DNA of 64,000 nucleotides. Source: Ruminococcaceae bacterium UBA1417. GTDB taxonomy: Bacteria; Bacillota; Clostridia; Oscillospirales; Acutalibacteraceae. The position numbers were made by a program, and so were the translations under genes. Under the pieces are notes generated by a model. The model did not search any database. It saw nothing but the letters and a program-made list of their open reading frames with translations, and was not told where the DNA came from. Below, one piece after another: positions 51,153 through 58,961 of this stretch (positions within the stretch are counted from its first letter, which is position 1; every line of letters starts with the position of its first letter). The stretch is taken from NCBI GenBank assembly GCA_002305575.1, contig DBPP01000004.1, positions 6,377-70,376 of the forward strand. Reading direction: 5' to 3'.

Positions 51153-52595
51153 TCAGAAATTGCCGTTTGTGAGATCTTCCACGTAGAGCGTGCGCGGTGT
51201 GTTGTCCGCGGGCGCAGCCGGTGCAGCCGGTGCAGCAGCAGGCGCGGGCTCGTCCTTGTGCGGGTTGTCACGCCACTCAAAGAACTTCGTCGCGACAGCC
51301 GGGAACAGCGCGTAAGAAAGCACATCTTCCTCGCTCTTGGCGCGGTCGCCGAGCTCCGCTCTGTACTTCTCGAGCTCCGGCTCGATGAGGTCGGCCGGAC
51401 GGCAGGTAATGACCTTGTCATCACCGATGCACTTCTTGCGCACTTCCTCATTGACCTTGCCCGGGAGCTGGCCGTATTCGCCGCGAAGCATGCCCTTGCT
51501 CTCCTTGGTAACCATCTTATAGCGCTCGCCGACAAGCACGTTCATGACGGCCTGCGTACCGACAATCTGGCTGGTCGGGGTGACGAGCGGCGGGTAACCG
51601 AAGTCCTCGCGCACACGCGGAACCTCCGCGAGCACGTCGTAGTACTTGTCCTCGGCATTTGCCTGCTTGAGCTGAGAGATCAGGTTAGAGAGCATGCCGC
51701 CCGGTACCTGATACAGCAGTGTGTTGGTGTCGACCTTCAGAACCTTCGGGTTGACGTCAAGCTTTTCGGCCACCTTTCTGAAGTGCGCCGCAATCTCGCT
51801 GAGCTTTTCAAGGTCAAGGCCGGTATCGCGGCTCGTGCCCTTGAGCGTCGCGACCAGCGATTCGGTTGCGGGCTGCGAGGTGCCGTTCGCCAGCGGGGAC
51901 AGCGCGCAGTCGACAATATCGACGCCGGCCTGCGCCGCCATCAGGTTGGTCATATCGCCGGTACCGGTCGTGTTGTGCGTATGCAGGTGGATCGGTACGC
52001 CGACGTTTGCCTTCAGCTTCTTGACGAGCGAATACGCATCGTACGGCAGGAGCAGGTTCGCCATATCTTTGATGCAGATCGTATCCGCGCCCATCTTTTC
52101 GAGCTTCATCGCGAGCTTTACGAAGTAGTCCTCGTTGTGCACGGGGCTCTTTGTATAGCTGATCGCCGCTTCCACCTTGCCGCCATATTCCTTGACGTAT
52201 TTCATCGCGGCTTCCATGTTGCGCGGGTCGTTCAGCGCGTCGAAAATACGGACAATGTCAATGCCGTTTTCGATGGATTTTTTGCAGAACTGCTCGACCA
52301 CGTCGTCCGCATAGTGCTTGTAGCCGAGGAGGTTCTGGCCGCGCAGAAGCATCTGCAGCGGCGTTTTGGGCATCGCTTTTTTGAGCGTGCGCAGACGCTC
52401 CCACGGGTCCTCGTTCAGGAAGCGCATGCAGACGTCAAACGTCGCACCGCCCCAGCATTCGAGAGACCAGTACCCCATGTTGTCGAGCATTTCACAGGCC
52501 GGGAGCATATCCTCGATGCGCATACGCGTGGCAGCCTGAGACTGATGCGCGTCGCGCAGGATGGTATCCATGATCTTAAGGGGATTCGTAGCCAT
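51153..52595 (-). CDS. oadA: Oxaloacetate decarboxylase alpha subunit (carboxyltransferase)
   Basis: A 480-residue TIM-barrel carboxyltransferase. LRDAHQSQAATRMR near the N-terminus, IKDMANLLLPYDA and LHTHNTTGTGDM are the metal and carboxyl-transfer motifs of OadA/PycB. The usual C-terminal biotin domain is missing; only an Ala/Pro linker-like stretch remains near the end, and the biotin carrier is a separate gene upstream. It is the last gene of a four-gene sodium-pump operon and probably moves CO2 from oxaloacetate to biotin. Confidence 0.93.
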   Translation of the reverse strand: MATNPLKIMDTILRDAHQSQAATRMRIEDMLPACEMLDNMGYWSLECWGGATFDVCMRFLNEDPWERLRTLKKAMPKTPLQMLLRGQNLLGYKHYADDVVEQFCKKSIENGIDIVRIFDALNDPRNMEAAMKYVKEYGGKVEAAISYTKSPVHNEDYFVKLAMKLEKMGADTICIKDMANLLLPYDAYSLVKKLKANVGVPIHLHTHNTTGTGDMTNLMAAQAGVDIVDCALSPLANGTSQPATESLVATLKGTSRDTGLDLEKLSEIAAHFRKVAEKLDVNPKVLKVDTNTLLYQVPGGMLSNLISQLKQANAEDKYYDVLAEVPRVREDFGYPPLVTPTSQIVGTQAVMNVLVGERYKMVTKESKGMLRGEYGQLPGKVNEEVRKKCIGDDKVITCRPADLIEPELEKYRAELGDRAKSEEDVLSYALFPAVATKFFEWRDNPHKDEPAPAAAPAAPAAPADNTPRTLYVEDLTNGNF

Positions 52596-52623
52596 ATTCT
52601 ATCTCTTCCTTTCCAAAGCGTAA

Positions 52624-53820
52624 TCAAGAGCCGAACAGCGCGAGGAACACACCGGCCGCAACGGCGGAACCGATGACGCCCGCAACGTTCGGACCCATCG
52701 CATGCATCAGCAGGAAGTTGCGCGGATTCTCCTTCTGGCCGACAACCTGCGATACGCGGGCAGCCATCGGAACCGCGGAAACGCCGGCCGAACCGATCAG
52801 CGGATTGATCTTATCCTTGAGGAACAGGTTCATGAACTTCGCCAGCAGAACACCGCCTGCCGTGCCGAAGCCAAATGCGATGACACCCAGCGCAAGAATC
52901 GACAGCGTCTGGACATTGAGGAAGTTCGCAGCCGTTGCCGTAGCGCCCACGGAGATGCCGAGGAAGATCGTGACGGTGTTCATCAGTTCGTTCTGTGCCG
53001 TCTTGTTCAGGCGCTCTACAACGCCGGACTCACGCATCAGGTTGCCGAGCATCAAAGCGCCGATCAGGGAAGCCGCAGAGGGCAGCATCAGCGAAACGAA
53101 GATGGTAACGACGATCGGGAACAGAATCTTCTCGGTCTTCGAAACCTCGCGGAGCTGCTTCATCTGGATCATGCGCTCCTTCTTTGTGGTCAGGGCCTTC
53201 ATGATCGGCGGCTGAATAACCGGCACGAGCGCCATATAGGAGTATGCAGCAACCGCGATCGGGCCAAGCAGCTCCGGCGCGAGCTTCGAGGTAACGAAGA
53301 TCGCCGTCGGGCCGTCCGCACCGCCGATGATGCCGATGGAGCTCGCCTGCTCCGGCGTAAAGCCAAGCAGCGTGGCGCCGATGTACGTGACAAAGATGCC
53401 GAGCTGCGCAGCCGCACCGAGCAGCAGGCTCTTCGGGTTTGCAATCAGCGGACCAAAGTCCGTCATGCAGCCGACACCGACGAAGATCAGGCACGGATAC
53501 ACGCCGAGCTTCACACCGAGGTACAACACGTCGATCAGACCGACGGCTTCGGTGCCACCGTTTGCAAGCGGAACACCGCTCGCGAACATCTCCCAGTGCA
53601 CGTGGCCGCCTTCAAACAGCTCCGCGTGGTAGATGCCGGCGCCGGGCAGGTTCGTCAGAAGCATGCCGAACGCGATCGGCAACAGGAGCATCGGCTCAAA
53701 TTTCTTGACGATTGCGAGATACAGAAGCACACAAGCCACAACCAGCATAATCAGGCTGAGCGGGTTTTCGCTCACGAGATAAAAGCCCGTGCTCTTCAGA
53801 AAGTTTACTATAGCTTCCAT
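52624..53820 (-). CDS. oadB: Sodium-pumping decarboxylase beta subunit
   Basis: A 398-residue membrane protein with about ten hydrophobic segments. FVGVGCMTDFGPLIANPKS and SIGIIGGADGPTAIFVTSKL include the conserved aspartates and glycines that bind sodium and carboxybiotin. The C-terminal MHAMGPNVAGVIGSAVAAG is typical. It decarboxylates carboxybiotin and exports sodium, saving energy in fermentation. It could serve other carboxyl-donor substrates, but the alpha subunit points to oxaloacetate. Confidence 0.95.
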   Translation of the reverse strand: MEAIVNFLKSTGFYLVSENPLSLIMLVVACVLLYLAIVKKFEPMLLLPIAFGMLLTNLPGAGIYHAELFEGGHVHWEMFASGVPLANGGTEAVGLIDVLYLGVKLGVYPCLIFVGVGCMTDFGPLIANPKSLLLGAAAQLGIFVTYIGATLLGFTPEQASSIGIIGGADGPTAIFVTSKLAPELLGPIAVAAYSYMALVPVIQPPIMKALTTKKERMIQMKQLREVSKTEKILFPIVVTIFVSLMLPSAASLIGALMLGNLMRESGVVERLNKTAQNELMNTVTIFLGISVGATATAANFLNVQTLSILALGVIAFGFGTAGGVLLAKFMNLFLKDKINPLIGSAGVSAVPMAARVSQVVGQKENPRNFLLMHAMGPNVAGVIGSAVAAGVFLALFGS

Positions 53821-53860
53821 GGAAAGTTACACTCCTTTACAGATTCTTCGCGCACGGCGA

Positions 53861-54226
53861 TCAGCCGATGACGCAGAGGAGTGTGCCGCTTTCTACCGTC
53901 GCGCCCTTCTGGACTGCAACATTGACGACCTTACCGGCCTTCGGCGCCATGATCTCGTTTTCCATCTTCATGGCTTCGAGAATCATCAGAACCTGACCCT
54001 CGGCAACCGTATCGCCGACGTTGACGTTGACGGAAAGGATCGTACCGGGCATCGGGCAGTTGACGGATTCACCGGCACCGGACGCGACAGGTGCCGGAGC
54101 GGGCGCAGGGGCAGCCGCCGGGGCGGGAGCAGGCGCAGCCGCGGGAGCCGGAGCAGCGCCGCCGGTGATTTCTTCTACTGTAACTTCGTAAGCCGTGCCG
54201 TTGACGTTGACATTATACTTTTTCAT
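53861..54226 (-). CDS. Biotin carboxyl carrier protein of the decarboxylase
   Basis: A 121-residue carrier. A short N-terminal part is followed by an alanine/proline-rich linker (residues about 23-50) and a biotinyl domain with EAMKMENEI, whose lysine receives biotin. The flexible linker lets biotin swing between the alpha and beta subunits. It resembles MmdC/GcdC carriers. It is a separate gene rather than fused to the alpha subunit. Confidence 0.95.
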   Translation of the reverse strand: MKKYNVNVNGTAYEVTVEEITGGAAPAPAAAPAPAPAAAPAPAPAPVASGAGESVNCPMPGTILSVNVNVGDTVAEGQVLMILEAMKMENEIMAPKAGKVVNVAVQKGATVESGTLLCVIG

Positions 54227-54274
54227 TTGAATTTACCTCTCATCATGTTAAAATCAAAATTGACCTTTTCCATC

Positions 54275-54559
54275 TCAGACTCTTTTGATCGAATGGATGC
54301 GGATATGCGAGACGTCCGTCCCCATTTCCTCCGCGATTGCAACCGCGATCGCCGCAACCATCTGCTGCTTGTTTCCGGTCGCAACCGGCGCTGCTGCCGG
54401 TGCCGGAGCCGCCGCGGGAACCGCCTCGGCAGGTGTAGCCGGAGCAGCCTTCGACATGATGGCGCCCATCAGCTTGATAATGATGATCAGACAGATCAGA
54501 ACCACAAACACGGTAATGAGACCCATCAAAACCACCTGTGCAATACCGATTTCTCCCAT
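54275..54559 (-). CDS. oadG: OadG-family small membrane subunit
   Basis: A 94-residue protein with one N-terminal membrane helix (VVLMGLITVFVVLICLIIIIKLM) and an Ala/Pro-rich cytoplasmic tail. This is the gamma/delta subunit form that stabilises the decarboxylase complex and may carry a metal ion. It is the first gene of the operon. Confidence 0.9.
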   Translation of the reverse strand: MGEIGIAQVVLMGLITVFVVLICLIIIIKLMGAIMSKAAPATPAEAVPAAAPAPAAAPVATGNKQQMVAAIAVAIAEEMGTDVSHIRIHSIKRV

Positions 54560-54667
54560 GTTTTTTACCTCCCTTCGCCAGAGTTATGGAAATGAAAAAT
54601 AAAACTGTACGTAAATTCTGAAAAAAATACCATATTCCCGCATTTTATCAGAATACAGTTATATCCT

Positions 54668-54696
54668 AACATAAAATTCAGAATTCCGCAATGCAA
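54668..54696 (-). promoter_or_regulatory. Sigma-A promoter of the decarboxylase operon
   Basis: On the minus strand TTGCAT (54691-54696) and TATGTT (54668-54673) are separated by 17 bases. Confidence 0.6.
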
Positions 54697-54723
54697 ATTT
54701 AAAAAATTTTTTAGATTTCTGAC

Positions 54724-54760
54724 CAACTGTCCGTCGCAGGTCCCTGTAAAAAAACAGTTG
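54724..54760. repeat. Inverted repeat between the divergent promoters
   Basis: CAACTGT (54724-54730) pairs with ACAGTTG (54754-54760) around a 23-base loop. It lies between the decarboxylase promoter and the DUF4364 promoter and overlaps the latter's -35 box, so it may be a regulator site. Confidence 0.4.
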
Positions 54761-54786
54761 CAAACAAGGGGTAAAAATAGTAAAAT
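54758..54786 (+). promoter_or_regulatory. Sigma-A promoter of the DUF4364 gene
   Basis: TTGCAA (54758-54763) and TAAAAT (54781-54786) are separated by 17 bases. Confidence 0.65.
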
Positions 54787-54909
54787 GGACATATATTAGA
54801 AGCTATTGAAAGCCCATCCAAAGCCGGGCGCACCCGCGCGCCGGACGGCTGTGGTCTGCATCGTTTGCCTGCGTCGATGCTGCGCAGGCGGGAGGAGTGT
54901 GATTATCTC

Positions 54910-55482
54910 ATGGAATTTGACGCGTTCACCGGCGGCGTTGCGCCCGGCGGCCTGCGCTCCAAGAGCGATATCCGCATTTTGATCTGCTATATTTTGAAAA
55001 GTGTCGGGGCGCCGCTTTCCGGCGAGGATATCATCCGTATTTTGCAGGAAAAGGCGCTCGCCAATTATTTTGAAGCCAACGATGCGCTTTCTGCACTCTG
55101 CGCGCTCGGCAATATCCGCCGCGATGAAGCCGGCAACTACACGCTCGAGCCACAGGGGATCAGCGTCGCGGAAAATCTCGATGTGCTGCTTCCGCTCTCC
55201 GTGCGCGACAAGGCTGTCGCCGCCGCCATGACCCTTTTGGCCTCCGCCAAAGTGGAGCGGGAAAACGCCGTGACGACGACGCGCACCGAAAACGGGTACA
55301 ACGTGACCTGCCACATCTCCGGCGGCGATATGGAACTGATGAATCTGACCGTCTATGTGCCGGATCTGTATCAGGCGCGCATTGTGAAAAAGAATTTCCA
55401 CCGCGATCCCCAGCGCGTTTACAGCCTTCTGCTCGCGGCGCTGACCGGCGATGACGAGTTGACCAAGAATATTCTCGGTTGA
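54910..55482 (+). CDS. DUF4364 family protein (predicted winged-helix regulator)
   Basis: A 190-residue protein. LRSKSDIRILICYILKSVGAPLSGEDIIRIL is the winged-helix region of DUF4364, a clostridial family related to PadR-like regulators. The second half is a beta-rich domain of unknown role. The start at 54910 gives the family N-terminus; GGAGG is 14 bases upstream, so spacing is poor, and ATG 54877 is an alternative. It is divergent from the decarboxylase operon. Confidence 0.82.
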   Translation: MEFDAFTGGVAPGGLRSKSDIRILICYILKSVGAPLSGEDIIRILQEKALANYFEANDALSALCALGNIRRDEAGNYTLEPQGISVAENLDVLLPLSVRDKAVAAAMTLLASAKVERENAVTTTRTENGYNVTCHISGGDMELMNLTVYVPDLYQARIVKKNFHRDPQRVYSLLLAALTGDDELTKNILG

Positions 55483-55791
55483 CGCGTTTCGGATTGACAC
55501 GGCTTGCCCGCGTCAGCCGGCTGTTCGCCGTACTTTTGAAAAACGCATGCATCTCCCCCCTCTTTCGACATTTTTTGCACCGCAAAATGCGTATACTGTT
55601 CTTTGATCCCCCGTAAATGGCAAAAATTCTACGCCGTGGTTGTTGTTCACTACCCGTAAGTGAAAGATTATCACGTGTCCGTGCATACATTCTCTCTCTA
55701 TTTTATAATGGCTTGGCGTTAGAAGGATACACCTGCAACGCACTGTACATACTGAAAGAGAGACGTATGGATTCGGGACGGTGAGCAACAG
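55483..55791. other. Intergenic stretch with a possible regulator site
   Basis: No gene is seen here. TTCACT (55646-55651) and AGTGAA (55659-55664) form an inverted repeat with a 7-base spacer, and TATAAT at 55704-55709 could be the -10 box of the following XRE gene, with no good -35 box. Confidence 0.35.
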
Positions 55792-56229
55792 ATGGAAATG
55801 AACGCGAGAACTCTGCTTGGTCTGCGGCTCCGGAAATTCCGCAAGGACAACGGCTATTCGCAAAGTCACATTGCAAATGTTCTGGGGATTGAGCGTTCCA
55901 CCTACACGTACTACGAAATCGGAAAAACCATTCCGGTCGTTTTTGATCTGATGCGTCTGGCCGATTTATACAGCATCTCCATGGATGAGTTGCTCGGCTT
56001 TCACGCCGACTCTTCGGATCCCCTCGCTTTCGGTGAGCCGCGCCAGCCTGTCAAGGCGGTTGTGCGCCGTCAGGAGCGTTACCCGCGCGAGGTCATGCAG
56101 GATCTTTCCACCGAGGAGCGTCAGTTGATCGCCTATTTTCGCTCGACCAAACCGGCGGAGCGGCGTCAGTTCTTCGAGCATCTGCGCACTTGCCGCCGAC
56201 GCGAATCACGCCGCAGCACCACTGTGTGA
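55792..56229 (+). CDS. XRE-family helix-turn-helix protein
   Basis: A 145-residue regulator. LRKFRKDNGYSQSHIANVLGIERSTYTYYEIGKTIP is a standard XRE/Cro HTH at residues 13-48. The C-terminal part (TEERQLIAYFRST) resembles small regulators of Clostridia with a short oligomerisation tail. No toxin or phage gene is adjacent; the next gene is tRNA-Arg. The ribosome binding site is weak, and the start may be the second ATG two codons later. Confidence 0.82.
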   Translation: MEMNARTLLGLRLRKFRKDNGYSQSHIANVLGIERSTYTYYEIGKTIPVVFDLMRLADLYSISMDELLGFHADSSDPLAFGEPRQPVKAVVRRQERYPREVMQDLSTEERQLIAYFRSTKPAERRQFFEHLRTCRRRESRRSTTV

Positions 56230-56336
56230 TCATGGCTGCGGTGCGGTCGTCCCCTCTTTCTTGCGCAGCCCTTTCGTCTTGTGTTTCTCAGCCGAATTCC
56301 GCAATTTGCGGTTTTCACAATATACGCTATGCATTT

Positions 56337-56413
56337 GCGCTTGTAGCCCAGTTGGATAGAGCGACAGACTCCGACTCTGTAGGCCGCTGGTTCGAGTCCA
56401 GTCAAGCGCGCCA
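56337..56413 (+). tRNA. tRNA-Arg (anticodon CCG)
   Basis: A 77-base cloverleaf with the CCA end encoded. The acceptor GCGCTTG pairs with CAAGCGC. The anticodon stem ACAGA/TCTGT encloses CTCCGAC, giving anticodon CCG. The T arm CTGGTTCGAGTCCAG is canonical. It reads CGG. Confidence 0.95.
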
Positions 56414-56452
56414 ATCCCCCTTCAAGGTTTTCCTTGGAGGGGGATTTCTTTT
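56414..56452 (+). terminator. Rho-independent terminator of tRNA-Arg
   Basis: ATCCCCCTtCAAGG pairs with CCTTGgAGGGGGAT, followed by TTCTTTTG, immediately after the CCA end. Confidence 0.88.
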
Positions 56453-56667
56453 GCTCAAGAAGTAGCGGCTCCCTTTGCCAGATCCCCCATATGGCTTCGA
56501 CAAATGCGCCTGTATATAGGTCCATCAGTATGGGCAGTACACCACCAGACGCATCTTGGCGCACCGCGGTTTTCTTTTGCTCGGCCACGGCAACCGGCGA
56601 CTCGCCGCCCTTTCGGCTTGTCTGCGCGCTGTTCAGGGCAGTCAAAACACAGAAAACGATTTTCTCT
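56453..56667. other. Gene-less stretch after tRNA-Arg
   Basis: No gene is seen. The only longer frame here runs antisense through the tRNA gene and is spurious. Confidence 0.5.
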
Positions 56668-56696
56668 TTAAATTTTATCTCACTGTGTGCTATACT
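56668..56696 (+). promoter_or_regulatory. Probable promoter of the SDR gene
   Basis: TTAAAT (56668-56673) and TATACT (56691-56696) are separated by 17 bases; the leader is about 140 bases. Confidence 0.5.
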
Positions 56697-56841
56697 GAAA
56701 TAAAAATTCTTGCCAGCATACGCCTGCCGTCCGGACTAGGATGCGCAGTGAACGGTCGATCTATGCCTCTGCCGCTCCCCTTTCACCCGGCGCATTTCGG
56801 CGCGGCGTTGATCCAACAGGCACCCATTGAGGAGGAAAAGG

Positions 56842-57558
56842 ATGTTCACAAACCGTGTAGCCGTCGTGACCGGCGGCGCAAAGGGCATTGGTAAAACGAT
56901 TGCTGCGGAATTCCGCAAGGCCGGCGCGGCGGTATGCGTCATCGATTTGCTGCCCAACGACTATTTCGTCGGTGATCTGGCCGACCAGAAGGTCCTGGAA
57001 ACGTTCGCTCAAAAAGTAATCGCCGATTATGGACGGGTGGATTTTCTCATCAACAACGCGCTGCCGCTCATGCAGGGACTCGATACCTGCAGCTACGACG
57101 CTTTCAATTATGCGCTACGCGTCGGCGTAACCGCACCGTTTTACCTGACCAAACTGTTCACACCCCATTTTGCACCGGGCGCCTCCATCGTCAACGTCTC
57201 GTCCTCCCGCGACCGGATGAGTCAACCGCAAACCGAAAGCTATACCGCTGCCAAAGGTGGCATTGCGGCGCTGACGCACGCGCTGGCCGTGAGTCTGGCG
57301 GGTAGGATGCGGGTGAACAGCATCTCGCCGGGCTGGATCAACACCGACTTCACCGTCTACACCGGTCCGGACGCCGTACAGCAGCCCGCCGGACGGGTTG
57401 GCAATCCGCTGGATATCGCCAACATGGTGCTGTTTCTCTGCTCGGATAAGGCGGGGTTTATCACCGGTGAAAACATTTGCATTGACGGCGGCATGACCCG
57501 CCAGATGATCTACCACAACGACTTCGGCTGGACACTGCAGGAAGGCAAGACGCCATGA
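56842..57558 (+). CDS. SDR family oxidoreductase
   Basis: A 238-residue short-chain dehydrogenase. TGGAKGIGK at residues 10-18 binds the nucleotide, NNALPLMQG replaces the usual NNAG, serines lie in VSSSRDRMSQ, and YTAAKGG is the catalytic pair. NSISPGWINT and DGGMTRQM are typical of the C-terminus. The start at 56842 follows GAGGAGG. The stop overlaps the ATG of a truncated flavodoxin gene (ATGA), so the SDR once formed an operon with that flavodoxin. Confidence 0.88.
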   Translation: MFTNRVAVVTGGAKGIGKTIAAEFRKAGAAVCVIDLLPNDYFVGDLADQKVLETFAQKVIADYGRVDFLINNALPLMQGLDTCSYDAFNYALRVGVTAPFYLTKLFTPHFAPGASIVNVSSSRDRMSQPQTESYTAAKGGIAALTHALAVSLAGRMRVNSISPGWINTDFTVYTGPDAVQQPAGRVGNPLDIANMVLFLCSDKAGFITGENICIDGGMTRQMIYHNDFGWTLQEGKTP

Positions 57559-57674
57559 AGGCTGCGATCTGCCATTATTCTTACCACCACGGCAATACGC
57601 GGAAGGTCATGGAAGCGATGTGCCCGAAACGGGACATGTGGATTGCATGGAAGAATTTATATATGGAGCTATAA
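57555..57674 (+). pseudogene. Truncated flavodoxin gene
   Basis: The frame begins MKAAICHYSYHHGNTRKVMEAM, the typical start of a flavodoxin including the FMN phosphate loop (HHGNTRK), and overlaps the SDR stop by four bases. After about 22 codons the sequence loses all flavodoxin character, becomes AT-rich, and stops at codon 40. The missing 120 or so residues are not found anywhere downstream in the window. The break near 57620 marks one end of an insertion or deletion. Confidence 0.7.
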
Positions 57675-57720
57675 TACTTCCATACAAAGCGATAATGATA
57701 AATTTATGAAGGAGGCAACA

Positions 57721-58176
57721 ATGGTTAATGCAATAAAAAAAGCATTTGTTGTCATTGGGAAAGCGGGTTCAACATTCGATGGCGAAGGTTTTATTCAGAA
57801 ATTGTGGGGTGATGCAAACGGTCATTTTAGTGAAATAGAACATCTGGCAAAGAAAGATGCAAACGGGAATATTGTGGGAATATGGGGTGCTATGTCTGAT
57901 ATTTCTCACTCATTTAAGCCCTGGGAAGATGGCTTTCGTAAAGGCTTGTATCTCGCAGGCGTGGAATGTGTGGATCATGCAGAAGCGCCGGATGGATGGA
58001 TAAAATGGACCATACCAAGTTATGAATATATCGTTGTTGAAAATCATAATGGAGCGTTTGAAGATACGATTAGACAAATGAATGAGGAAGGTATTCCTCT
58101 GGTTGGAGCGGTCCACGATTATACCGACCCAGCAACCGGAAAGGGCTATATGTATTTTCCGATAAGAAAAGTTTAA
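57721..58176 (+). CDS. GyrI-like/AraC effector-binding domain protein
   Basis: A 151-residue stand-alone effector-binding domain of the GyrI-like (SOUL/AraC_E_bind-related) type. KKAFVVIGKAGSTFDGEGF, LWGDANGHF, GIWGAMSD and GAVHDYTDPATGKGYMYFP are conserved across the clostridial group. Such proteins bind small hydrophobic or cationic molecules. Codon use is clearly more AT-rich than in the surrounding genes. The start at 57721 follows GGAGG at 5 bases. TATAAT at 57670-57675 may drive it, with no good -35 box. Probably acquired with the IS segment behind it. Confidence 0.85.
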   Translation: MVNAIKKAFVVIGKAGSTFDGEGFIQKLWGDANGHFSEIEHLAKKDANGNIVGIWGAMSDISHSFKPWEDGFRKGLYLAGVECVDHAEAPDGWIKWTIPSYEYIVVENHNGAFEDTIRQMNEEGIPLVGAVHDYTDPATGKGYMYFPIRKV

Positions 58177-58332
58177 TCATTCAATTTGTGTAAGAATAAA
58201 TATTCTCCGGCAAAGCCGGGGGTATTTCATGTGCGGACAAAGCCCTTTATTACTAGCGACACGTGTCACGTCACGTTGGTACGGTCTGACAGCCGCGTAA
58301 AGTTTATTTCCTGCTACTTGTAAACGAGTTCT

Positions 58333-58767
58333 TTAGAAATTCCCCATCGTCAGCTGTTCTCCAGCCTTGTCCTCCCCCAACTGTTTCGGAATATACTCCT
58401 GTATCTTTTTGGCATTCTTCCCTGCTGTATCCACGTAATATTCTCTACACCAAAATTCACGGTTCCGATATTTATACTTTAGTTCCGGATGTTTTTCATA
58501 GATCATCAAACCACTTTTTCCTTTCAGGTAACCCATAAAGCTTGAGATCGATACCTTCGGCGGTATCTTTACCAGCATGTGCACATGGTCCGGACACACT
58601 TCTGTCTCTATAATCTTTATCTTTTCCAGTCGCACAGAGTTCTCAGAATTCCCCCTACTTCCTGTCTTTTTTCCTTGTAGAACACCTTTCTTCATGTACT
58701 TCGGTGCAAATACTACGTGATATTTGTAATTCCATTTTGTATGTGATAGACTGTTTGTGTCGTTCAT
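58333..58767 (-). pseudogene. tnpA: IS200/IS605 family TnpA transposase, scrambled by two frameshifts
   Basis: A 144-residue HUH transposase that cuts and joins single-stranded DNA. SLSHTKWNYKYHVVFAPKY starts normally, the HUH motif is in CPDHVHMLVKIPP, and the catalytic tyrosine is in REYYVDTAGKN. Residues about 25-48 are not family-like, but the neighbouring frame reads KVFYKEKRQEVGGILRTLC there, the expected TnpA sequence; so one base was gained near 58690 and one lost near 58624. The C-terminus is also short. Activity is doubtful. Confidence 0.8.
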
Positions 58768-58870
58768 TTGAATGTCCTTCTTTTGTTGTTTCTTGCAGTT
58801 GCCAGACCGCAAGCTTATCTACAACAAAAGGAGTTTTTCTTTCTACACCATTGGCATTGGCCTTCTTTTG

Positions 58871-58893
58871 AACCACTCGCCTAGCGAGTGGTT
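58871..58893. repeat. Perfect subterminal hairpin of the IS200-type element
   Basis: AACCACTCGC and GCGAGTGGTT pair perfectly around CTA, followed by TTCTTTT; probably the transposon-end hairpin on the side of the tnpA start. Confidence 0.65.
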
Positions 58894-58902
58894 TTCTTTT
58901 AT

Positions 58903-58943
58903 GAAAAAAATCCCCGAACCGGGCTGTCGCCTAATTCGGGGAT
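58903..58943 (-). terminator. Rho-independent terminator of the lysis cassette
   Basis: On the minus strand ATCCCCGAA pairs with TTCGGGGAT, followed by TTTTTTTC, about 18 bases after the endolysin stop. Confidence 0.92.
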
Positions 58944-58961
58944 CGCTGTTTTTGTATGGGA

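Larger units (their letters stand above)
58200..58900. mobile_element. IS200-type insertion sequence, decayed (approximate borders)
   Basis: One transposase gene on the minus strand lies between two small hairpins: CCGGC/GCCGG (58207-58219) and AACCACTCGC/GCGAGTGGTT (58871-58893). IS200/IS605 elements carry such subterminal hairpins and no inverted terminal repeats. The borders are placed by these hairpins and could be off by tens of bases. No tnpB is present. Confidence 0.65.

Noticed and set aside
56166..56645. A minus-strand frame running through the tRNA-Arg gene
   Set aside because: The peptide containing ARLTGLEPAAYRVG is a well-known artefact of translating tRNA genes in antisense.
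58200..58330. A second transposon gene (tnpB) or guide-like omega RNA next to tnpA
   Set aside because: The space is too short for tnpB, and the only structure is a small end hairpin.
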